64,000 nucleotides of DNA from Blattamonas nauphoetae (Eukaryota > Preaxostyla > Oxymonadida). Below, one piece after another: positions 43,328-52,092 of this stretch (its first letter is position 1; each line of letters starts with the position of its first letter). The notes beneath the pieces are model-generated. The model saw only the letters and a list, made by a program, of their open reading frames with translations, was not told where the DNA came from and made no database searches. The stretch spans positions 1 to 64,000 of the forward strand of contig JARBJD010000320.1 in NCBI GenBank assembly GCA_033064195.1, written 5' to 3'. The position numbers and the translations under genes are program-made.

Positions 43328-43839
43328 ACCGGCTCCGGACTCTCTGGTATGAATTTCCTCTTGTTTTTACCATCTCTCCTCGTTTTAGACCATAAATTCT
43401 CGACTCTTTGACGATCTCATTCGTTCTGTTGAACATCGTCTTCCCCTCGCAATCTAATCGAAATTCGTCTTGTGCCCTCTTTTTGTGTAGAATTTTGACA
43501 TTTCTCTTTTTGCTCGTACCTTTTTCTGTCATTCGCTAAACCGATCAATTGACACCTCCGGGCCCGGAGGTGTCAATTGATCGGTGGTGTCCAAATCTCG
43601 GTTTTGAAAACCAATTTAGGTGTCCATATTTCGGTGAAAATGACAGGTGTCAAAATTTCGGTGAATTCGATCAAAAGTGTCCAAAAATCTGTGCCCCTCC
43701 AGTTCGACTGAATTTGTTTTGTTGTTTTTGGTGAATCTCAGCGCATTCTTCTGTCATGCAACCCAATCATTCTCGTTCTCTCTCCCTTTTCCAACATCTA
43801 CCTGATCTTATACACAGAGAACATTCTTCTCGCAATCAG

Positions 43840-45846
43840 TCCAAGCATATCGAAGTGGAACAGAAAAGGAGAAAGTTTCGATCTTGCACGAAGTGCGGAA
43901 CAAGATTGAAGAAGGTCTGAAAATGAACGAACTGTTCTTAATTCGTGCTTGGAATATTATTTCTTTGTTCCTTCCATGTTCATTTGAACTCCTTCCTCTT
44001 TCGTCGTTCTGATTGTTTCTGTGCTGTTCTGGGTTGATGCAGATGAAAATGGAGAGAGAATGAAGGAAGTGGGGGAGATGGGATTGCGGATGGGATTTGT
44101 GAGTGAATTGTGTGTGACATTGGGAAGTGAATGCTCGCCGTTCTTGTTCGTTTGTCTCTCTTCCTTCCTCCTCATCTCTCTTCATCTCTCCTCTTCCTCT
44201 TTCCTCCTCATCTCTCCTCTTCTTCATCTATCTTCTCCTTTCTTCATTTCTGCTGTTTGTGTGATTGTTGTGGCAGAATGTGGCGTCGAGTGTGCTGACT
44301 CTGGTTGTGGGGTGTGTGTTGCATCCAAAGCGGAAGAAGATGAGCGACCTGCTTCCCTCGCTCCTCTCTCTCACCCACGTCTGCCTCTCTCCTCCTTCAT
44401 CTCTTCTCGTCGTTTCTGTTGTGTTGTTTTTTTGCAGCACGCTGATCCCACTCTGTCTGTGCCGGCGACACACGCTGTTGGGTCTGCCTCTCTTCTCTTT
44501 CTCATCTTCTCTTCTCTCTTCTTCTGTTTTCTTTTATTTTCTTGTGCAGGCTGGTGTGTGACTCGAGTCTGTCGTGTGGGGATGTGGAGGGAGTGCTGAG
44601 TGGGGGAGTGGTGGAGAAGGTGTGCTCGTGGGTGGAGGGTGCGAAGGAAGTCGGGAAAGTGTTTGGTCTACTTCTCGTTGTTGACAAGTTGTGTGTTGGA
44701 CTGAAAGGAGCTCTTCGATCAGCACAGAAACAAGAACAGGAACAGAAAGAGAACTCAGGGAAGGAACAAGGGCAGGCAGGACAGAATGAGGAAGAGAGTC
44801 GAGACGGATGGAGTTTTGGGAGTCGGTGCCAATCGGCGCTGGACTTGATGGAAAACACGCTGCTCGGACTGTGCTCAGGTCGGGAGTCGGAAGAGAAGGA
44901 GAGCTCGGCTGAGGTGGAAGTGCTGACACAAGTTGGAGGGATGCTGATTCGGCACTTTCGTCATGTTGTGAGTGGAGGAAGGAAGGAGGTGGGAGTGATT
45001 GGGGTGGATGTGGGTCGAGAGATGAGAGCGATGGAGGAGAGAGAGAAGCGAAGAGAGGAAGAAATGAAGAAGAGGATGGATGAGATGGAAAAGAACGAAA
45101 AAGAAAGGGAAAGGCAATTCGAACTGAAGATGGCTGAGTTGAACGAGCAAGCCGAGCGACACAAGCGATTCATCGAAGAAGGAGAGGAGAGGGAGCGAGA
45201 GGACAGCGGACGAAGAGAAGAGGAGAGAAGGAAAGAAGAAGAGAGAAGGAAAGAAGAAGAGAGAAGGAATGAAGAGGAGAGAAGGAAAGTGGGAGCAGCA
45301 GCAATCGAATGGTTCCCAGCAGATGGATACTCGCTGAATGGTTCTGTCTTCACGTGCAACACTTCCAGTGGATATCCAACACTCCTCTCCGCCGAGTTTG
45401 GGAATGTTGTCGTCAGATTCACTTTCACTTTCCAGAAAATCACAGGATGCGATCGAATCGGCATCGTTGCATCTGCTTTGACTGCGACAGTGAAAGGCGG
45501 GTCACTTTTCACGAGTCTTGTGGGTGGAGCTGGATGGTGCATGAGATCCGACTGTCGATTTGCTCGCCAACACGGCAAGTCTGTCCAATCTGGATCAGCG
45601 TGTGCAGGCGGGAGAGGAGGCCAGCGAGTGGTGTTGGAGGCAGACGGGCGAGACGGAAAGAGGACACTGCGACTGAGCCAGGATGGACAGACACAACCAA
45701 CCTTCTTCTCTCGCATTCCTGTCCCCTTCCGATTCGCAATTTATCTTGGAAGAACTGGTGATGCTGTGTCGATTGAGTCAGTTGAAGTTGTGACTGAGGC
45801 TCAGTTGAGTGGGGGAGGGACAGCGATTCCGATGGACGAAGCATAA
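43840..45846 (+). CDS. Coiled-coil protein with C-terminal SPRY-like domain (copy B)
   Basis: Paralogue of the 27019-29019 gene with the same exons and introns. The long exon starts near 44550. The coiled coil differs: this copy has a run of the hexamer-like unit ERRKEE repeated four times (about 45220-45290), an expansion of a purine-rich microsatellite, and lacks other segments of copy A. The SPRY-like domain is present (AAIEWFPADGYSLNGSVFTC, GNVVVRFTFTFQK, RVVLEADGRDGKRTLRLSQD). Ends TAA where copy A has TAG. Transposon 4 lies upstream, in the poorly defined 5' part, so the expression of this copy may be altered. Confidence 0.6.
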
Positions 45847-46301
45847 CCACAAAACATTCTTTCTGATTTCATTCTTCATTCTCTCCTTCAATCATTTCAA
45901 GACACTGGATAAAGATCCAGGGATGGGCTCGCCTTAATTCTTCGTTTCTCGTTGCTTTGTGGGTGATTTCAGTTAACTAGGATGAGAAACGAGGACACAA
46001 TATTTCTCCGTTAACGGAGGAATTCGAACGCCCTTAATCCAAAACCGTCAGTCAAACTTGCTCATCCCTCACTTATCGATAGTGTTATCATTCTCGTTCC
46101 AACCTTCCATCATCCTTCATTCTTTTTCTTTCTTCGTATTCTCTCTACAGTCCCACTTTTCTCGAAAATCGTTGAGTTTTGAATCATCAAAAAAAAGCTT
46201 GAATGACGTTCTCGACCACACATTTATAGAAAATAAGAACACTCGACAAACATATTAATGAATAACTTTCGAACAGAATGGGTGATTAACATATATAACA
46301 G
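45847..46301. other. Intergenic region, mostly duplicated 3' flank
   Basis: Matches 29020-29397 up to 46222 and then shows unrelated A+T-rich sequence up to the convergent beta-helix gene. No gene seen. Confidence 0.35.
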
Positions 46302-48306
46302 TCAGAATTCGTTCTCATTCAACGAGAGAAGGACAAACTCACTCTCGTCTTCGGCTTCCTCATTCGATCCGGTGACGAACAAGGCGAGAGGGAACACGGT
46401 GCTGCCTGTGCTCTCCTGCCCCACCAGCACCATCTTGTCTGCTTCGGGCGTGTCTCGCATCGGTTTCAGTGTCCCAGCGAACGACTTTGCATTCACTGTC
46501 GTTCGCACATTTGATCCAAACAGCACAACCGACTCGTTCAGTTTCTTCGTCGTCCCGTCCGAGAACGACACGTTCAGCATCTGCACTGTGTCCGCCGAGA
46601 ACGAGCTGCGAGAGACCAGCACACAGTGGGCACGTGTCGGTGCTGTGCAGTCTATGAACACGACGTTCCTCAGACCGATCGTCCCCCCAAGCGACACCAA
46701 CACTCCTCCATCGCCTCCAGCCTCCTTCTCAATGTGCTGGAACGTCGTGTTCTCGATCCCCAGAACCCCACTCTGCACGAACACCAGGATTCCTTCGTCT
46801 GTCATCATCTTTTTCTCCGCTGACCCGCCCAGAATAGCATCGCTCAGTGACACCGACCCACGCGACACGTTGAGCAGCTGTGTCCGCACCATTCTGCTGC
46901 TTGGAGTGCTCGTCGCGTTCTTGATCATCACCATCCCTCCCGCCACGTTCACTGCCCCGATGTGTGTCTTGTCCAACAGCTCGAAGTGCACAGTCGTCAG
47001 GCGCAGCTGGCCCTGCACAACAAACCCGTTGATCGACGTGAAGCCACCGATGGACATCTTGAAGCGTCGTCCTTCCAATGCTGTTCCTGGCTTCACTGTC
47101 AGAACTCCCCACATGGTAAACCGCAGTTCGGGCAGCTCGATTCCCATCGCGCCTTCAATCGTGGTCAGGCTGTTATTTGTTGAGTGTTCGTTTTTCACTT
47201 CCGCATCCGACAGAAGAACGATCGACGCCGAGCCCTCTTTCAGCTTATCAAACACGTGCGTGAACGCTTTGCACGGCGTGTTCTTCTGTCCGCAGTATTT
47301 GTTATCCACCCCAACATGCTTGTGCAAGTGCATCGGTCCTTGTTTGTACGGATACAGCACTTGAGGAAGAGTGTATGGTTTACAGTTGAAATACTCGTCC
47401 CGTGCCATAAAGTCGTTAGCTAGCGCTGGGGTCAGCTGATCGTAGCTTGGGATGGTCCCTGCGAAGGCGGCGGGAGTGACGAAATTGGGGAAGTCGTAGC
47501 CTTCGATTATGACGGAATAATCCCACGCATATTTCGCATTGTTGATCTTTGTGTTCTTTATGATCACCTGACCTTCTTGGAAATGATCCCGACTGCAGAC
47601 GTCGATAGAATGGGGCGATTCCTAGGAAAGGCAGTCTTTCATTGTCACGTTGTTCAATTACAGTTGGATTGTCTTTGCTTTATATTTCAGAATTGAAGGA
47701 GAGGAGTGTAGTCGCTTGAAGTTCGAGAAAACTTGGTCTGTGATGCTCAGAGAACCTCCGGAAATGTTCAGAAGTGTGATTGACTGGGAGCCGGTGCACG
47801 ACGCGAGGGCACATTCGGCGATGGTCAGATGACCACCGTTCATCTGCAGCAGCGGGGGATGGACGGTCTTTTCCTTTGTATCTTCACTCAGAAAGCCAAA
47901 GGTGCATTCCATGAAGACGACATTGGTTCCTTCGGACAGAGTAGCGAACGACCAACGATGGGTTCGGAGTAATGTCAAAGAACTGAACGTTGATGTGCTT
48001 TTCAATGTGAGCATGCTTTCCAGCCCATCCGGATATCCATCTCCACCAATTGTTGCATTTCTGGATTGCCCGAGGAAGTCCACTGGGTTGTCAACCAAAA
48101 TAGTTCCGACTTCCTTGCAAGTCGAGCTACCCCCAATTTCGATTCTATAACCGGCATTGGTTGTTGTCTGAAATTGCGTGAGTCCAAATGCAATTGTTTT
48201 GCATGGCATCACTGTCGTTCCACATCCAATCGTGTCACTTGATGCTGAAATGTCTGGGGCAACGAGGACAGTTGTACCTGCATTGGTAACTTCTGTACCC
48301 CCTGTA
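46302..48306 (-). CDS. Parallel beta-helix surface protein fragment, N-terminus lost
   Basis: Two open stretches on the minus strand. The upstream one (48306-47658) reads GGTEVTNAGTTVLVAPDISA, CGTTVMPCKTIAFGLTQF and short beta repeats (GGHLTIAECALASCTGSQSI, TLLNISGGSLSITDQVFSNF). After a probable intron near 47595-47660 (splice sites unsettled) it continues HSIDVCSRDHFQEGQVIIKN, KYCGQKNTPCKAFTHVFDKL and more repeats of the type GGSVxxxNxTF, ending LLSLNENEF and TGA. Such right-handed beta-helix repeats with CG...PCK modules occur in large protist surface-protein families. No signal peptide remains, because the 5' end abuts the ARM-like gene at 48305. No C-terminal membrane anchor is seen. Confidence 0.6.
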
Positions 48307-49519
48307 AGTCAAAACAGATTTCAACCTCATCAAACCAGCTCCATCGGAAAAGAAGCTCGCTCTCGTCAGAAACTCCTCCCTCGCGAAGTGTCACCAGAAT
48401 CTGTTGCCCTGGCTTCTGAGCAGCTGGAGAGTCAATTTGCCATTGTTGGAATCCAAACACTACACCCTGAAGAGGGTCGTTGATCAAGGCGTCCGATTCG
48501 AAGAAATGAAGAGAATCAGTGAAATACAGAGCGACTGAAGAGGAGATCACGAAATGTGTCGTCTCTCCCAGAAAGAGCGAGCATTCGAGAATCTTCCCCA
48601 TCAGATCTGCAAAATGATGGCAAATGTCTTGACTATAGTGAAACTTCAAAATCCGGCGTCTGTGCGCAGTTTCGGCTCCATCTCGTTTCCATATGCGGAT
48701 GATGTCGGCCAATAACCACATGGAGAGGTGATGGGAACGTTCGTTTTTCATTTCGGAAAGAAGTGATTGGAAAACCATTAGGAGAGGAGAAGAACAAATA
48801 AAAGACGTTGTTGGTTGGTGTCGGATACTCGCGTTGAAAATAACACCCAGAAAATGCAATATTTCATGGTCGGCAAACTGCCACAATGAAAGGCGACGAT
48901 TCCGACTGATTTGGACGAGAGATGGAACAATTGGCATCAATACTTCACGCAGTTCCACATCTTCGATTGATCGAGAATTCATTTTGGAATTGGATGAAGG
49001 AGATCGAACATGATCAAAGGTTTGGGGCCAGGCGTAAAAGTTGAGAATTTTGAGGATTTCGGTCAGGATGTCTTTATCCGAAATCTTAGAAAGATCTCGC
49101 AAGTGAGGTGTGGAAAGGATTTTGGGAAAGAGTTTGGAGGAGAAAAGGGCTAAACGATTGGATGGTGAAAAAGAGTTGAGACATTTGCGAACGAAGAACA
49201 CGGTATCCCTGAAAATAGATGGATGGGATGAAGAGAGGAGCACCGAAATCGAATCCACAAACACTTCGGCGTATTGTGATGAACCTTCTCCAAAGGCCTT
49301 CAAGAAATTATTGGCGAAGGACTTGAATATGAAATTCCGCTTGATCGAAGAAAACAACAGTGATGCTTGACTGACAAGCTCTTCATCAAAGATGAAGCCA
49401 TCTCTGACGATTGAAACAAGAGAGAGGAAGGCTTGCGCAACAGAATCAGCTGTGACAGGATCGTCTGGATTCCACTGGAGGAATGGAGACGATTCGAGGA
49501 GATCATCGGAGATAAACAC
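48209..49519 (-). pseudogene. Small ARM/HEAT-like family gene fused at its 3' end to beta-helix DNA
   Basis: About 430 codons from SSPFLQWNPDDPVTADSVAQ. Family blocks are present (DEELVSQASLLFSSIKRN, VFVDSISVLLSSSHPSIFR, LRLREV-like VELREVLMPIVPSLVQISRN) down to QQILVTLREGGVSDESELLF. The usual last 30 residues (as in IRYLGGNTSF of the 57776 copy) are missing. From about 48306 the reading frame runs into the beta-helix gene in a wrong frame and stops at TGA 48209. Upstream, a 5' exon is likely but unresolved (the frame begins at a GTG). The junction looks like a rearrangement breakpoint between two truncated genes. Confidence 0.55.
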
Positions 49520-49759
49520 TAATCCTTATTATGGGTACTCAGTCCGAGATCTCCCCGCACCTGAAAAACAGAAATCAGTCAAAGAAGCAGGAGCGACATG
49601 AAATCAAGAAAGCATGATTATTAATCAAGAGTAAGCAAGCTTGTCAAAGAATGATGATAATTCTCTCATTGATGGTCTGTTCCTCTCACAAAATCAGAAA
49701 TTTGAGTCGCCAAGAGGATGACAGCAGGAGAAGGATCGCGTCTCGAATCATCAACCCTC

Positions 49760-50729
49760 TCACTCGTCAACTTCAGCCACATTTCCTCCGGTCAAATCAA
49801 GCACACTGTTCGACGTATCGATAATGTCGAATCCACGTGACTCTGATTGATCCGTCATCCTCATCCCTTCACACAATCAAGCAGACCCTCCTCTCTCAGA
49901 TCCCGCACCAGCATCTCTCCTCGCTCTTTGTCTTCGCTTGTTCCATCCTCCAACCACCACTCAAACAGCTGACCGAGCTCGTAAAGAAAATGCCAGGTAA
50001 GAGAGCCGTGAGAGAAGAACGCCAAACAGCTCACAAAACACAAGCTGATGGGCAGGGAAAGGATCGTCCGAAGAGTCTGGGTGAAGAACGTCGCGTTTTG
50101 GAAGAGAGAGCCAATCAGCTGCGACAGATGGTACGATTTGTAGGCGTCCCGGATGCGATATCTGTTGCGGCACACGGACACGATGAAAGGCTGCATTGGA
50201 CTGGTCACTTTGTCCAACAACAGTTTGTGCACTTCGTCCTCGGCCATGTCGAATTCTGCCGCGACGCTCGGAGTTCTTGGAGGAGGCAGAAGATGTCGGA
50301 TTTCACGATCGCCAGTGTCAGTGTTGTCCAGCCTGTTCCATACGAACTCTCAAGAATTCCAAGTGCCCCCCTCACCAGATCCTCGTTTCCACATGTCAGG
50401 AGAGTCAGAATGTTCTCGGTGAATCCACAGCAGCTCCGATCCTTCGTCGGAACAAGTTCGAACAGAATCTGCTCCGCTTTGAAGATATTTCCGAATGATG
50501 GTGAGATATGTCGGAGAAGTGTTGTCGCACGGGTTGTGGTGTCATTGTCAAAGATCCCACCGTCCTTTATAAAGGCCATCATCGACAAGAAGAGTGATGA
50601 AGCTCGATCGATCGTCTTTGGCTCCAGTGAAGATGCTGATTGGAAGAGGGAACAAGGATTGGAAATTTTTTCATGAGGAGTGTCATTTTCAGAGGAGATC
50701 ATTCTTTTGTTTTGGAGGGAGGCGATCAA
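49760..50729 (-). pseudogene. Small ARM/HEAT-like family gene with two frame changes
   Basis: First frame: ISSENDTPHEKISNPCSLFQ, then TTTRATTLLRHISPSFGNIF and GFTENILTLLTCGNEDLVRG. It then shifts near 50220 to a second frame (DKVTSPMQPFIVSVCRNRYR, MLVRDLREEGLLDCVKG). A third frame supplies the expected family end (SNSVLDLTGGNVAEVDE, TGA at 49760-49762). Each part matches family members, so this is a decayed gene unless the two single-base changes are assembly errors. Confidence 0.6.
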
Positions 50730-50977
50730 TTCCCATTAATTGGTACATCTGAGACTGGATCCCAAACACTCCATATATCACTGATTCAATCGGTTTCTGG
50801 GAAGATTAGTCAATTAGTTTCGATTTTGAAGGAAAAAATCTCCATCGTCTTCGTCAAAATTCGAGAATGAAGAATCAATAAAGAGGACAAGAAAACATGA
50901 GATTGATTGGTTAATAAAGAGCTGTGTGAAAATGGTCGGAAAATGTTGAGATGTGATACATCAAGAATTCAGGGATT

Positions 50978-52060
50978 TCAGATGAGCAGGCTTTCGAAGA
51001 GACGAGCATTCACTCCACTCCGATTCGACAGATCCAGCGCGTTTCGTCGGACGCATCCTCCACCAAACCGATTCGCGTTGTTCATCCATTTTTGTTCGAG
51101 ACCGTCGGTGAGTCCTTCCGTTCTCAGGGCTCCCATTAAAGCGTGCCATCGTGGTCTGACTTCATTCTCATCTTTCCATTGCAGTGAGAATCTTTGGAGT
51201 TTCTTGACCCAATAATCGATCCAACGTTCATCTTCGAATTCAAACAGATTTCGGGTGAAGAAGTGGAAAATGGATGTCGAGAGGAGGATGGTGAAGGCCG
51301 GTGGATAAAACACTCCAACATCAAAGAGTGGAATCGGAAGATCAAGCATCCGACCAACGAATTCCACAGAAAGATGTGAAATTCGTTGCTGACAAAGAAA
51401 TCGAAGATATGTTTGCGATGGAACGAGCACCTTGTTGAAAACAATCTCACAGATTGTGGATGTCGATTCCTGTATGACGCTGCTTCGGTGAAGTATTCCC
51501 CCCGTTGCCCCGAAGAATAGCAATCGTGTCATGATCGAGACCAAAGCGTTGTGGAAGCTGTGATTGTCCTCGAAAGTGACGGCGTGTGGTTGGAGGACAT
51601 TCATAAGATGGATGTGTTGATCTGTTTTCACAAACCAAAATCTGACCTCAATTGGGAACCAGCGAATCCATTCATCGAGCAGAGAAATGGCAGCATAAAC
51701 AACTTGTCGGGACGAACATGTCAAAAGGATCGAAATGGAGTCCAGAAGGGTTTTACGGGCATCATCGTCTGTTGTGGGTAACTGGGAGGTAATGTTTCGG
51801 GCTGGATGATGGTCGGATGGTGTGACTTCCTTCAATAAACAAACTGCCTTCTGCTGCTCGGTCTCGTCCAAATGACGACCTTCCTTCACCATCATCACAA
51901 GATCGTCAAAAAGACGCAATGAATCAAGTTTTGATTGTGGAATTTGACCATCCCAAGTTTCGAATGCGGAATTCGTTGACTTGATTCGAGAGGACATTAC
52001 GCTTGAATTCAAGTATGGACTGATCTTCATCTGTATGCCCACAACTATTTCCCAAATCAT
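50978..52060 (-). CDS. Small ARM/HEAT-like family protein (52 kb copy)
   Basis: 360 codons, single exon; the true start may be the ATG at 52030 (MKISPYLNSSVMSSRIKSTN). Family blocks: FETWDGQIPQSKLDSLRLFD, DETEQQKAVCLLKEV, RKTLLDSISILLTCSSRQVV, STICEIVFNKVLVPSQTYLR, LMGALRTEGLTDGLEQKWMN and the short tail FESLLI with TGA. Nearest to the 20931 and 31308 copies by the NALVSIMTRLL/NDALV blocks. 32 bp upstream of its first codon, divergently, begins the second large ARM-like gene. Confidence 0.65.
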   Translation of the reverse strand: MIWEIVVGIQMKISPYLNSSVMSSRIKSTNSAFETWDGQIPQSKLDSLRLFDDLVMMVKEGRHLDETEQQKAVCLLKEVTPSDHHPARNITSQLPTTDDDARKTLLDSISILLTCSSRQVVYAAISLLDEWIRWFPIEVRFWFVKTDQHIHLMNVLQPHAVTFEDNHSFHNALVSIMTRLLFFGATGGILHRSSVIQESTSTICEIVFNKVLVPSQTYLRFLCQQRISHLSVEFVGRMLDLPIPLFDVGVFYPPAFTILLSTSIFHFFTRNLFEFEDERWIDYWVKKLQRFSLQWKDENEVRPRWHALMGALRTEGLTDGLEQKWMNNANRFGGGCVRRNALDLSNRSGVNARLFESLLI

Positions 52061-52092
52061 TTCAGCCCTGGATTATTGTTAGTCCTGAGCAG

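Larger units (their letters stand above)
41585..43699. mobile_element. TIR transposon 4, carrying a host-gene fragment
   Basis: 2115 bp flanked by CAGTTCGAC (41576-41584 and 43700-43708). The intact empty site exists in duplication copy A near 26893. Inverted repeats of about 395 bp (41585-41979 and 43305-43699) start GAG, hold three to four copies of a motif like CCGAAATATGGACACC near the ends, and each contains a perfect 44-bp palindrome (41700-41743 and 43541-43584). Between the repeats lies G+C-rich coding sequence. Same design as transposons 1 to 3; no transposase. Confidence 0.85.
41480..46222 (+). repeat. Segmental duplication, copy B (with transposon 4 inside)
   Basis: Second copy of 26790-29397. 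Without the 2115-bp transposon and one copy of its target duplication the lengths agree to within a few tens of bases. The left part shares the word GTACCATCCAATGAACTGGT. The right end stops after six codons of the cyclin-like gene. Confidence 0.85.

Noticed and set aside
46258-47364. 368-codon plus-strand open frame opposite the beta-helix gene
   Set aside because: The minus strand has the recognisable repeat and Cys motifs; the plus reading is low-complexity Ser/Thr/Pro without domain features.
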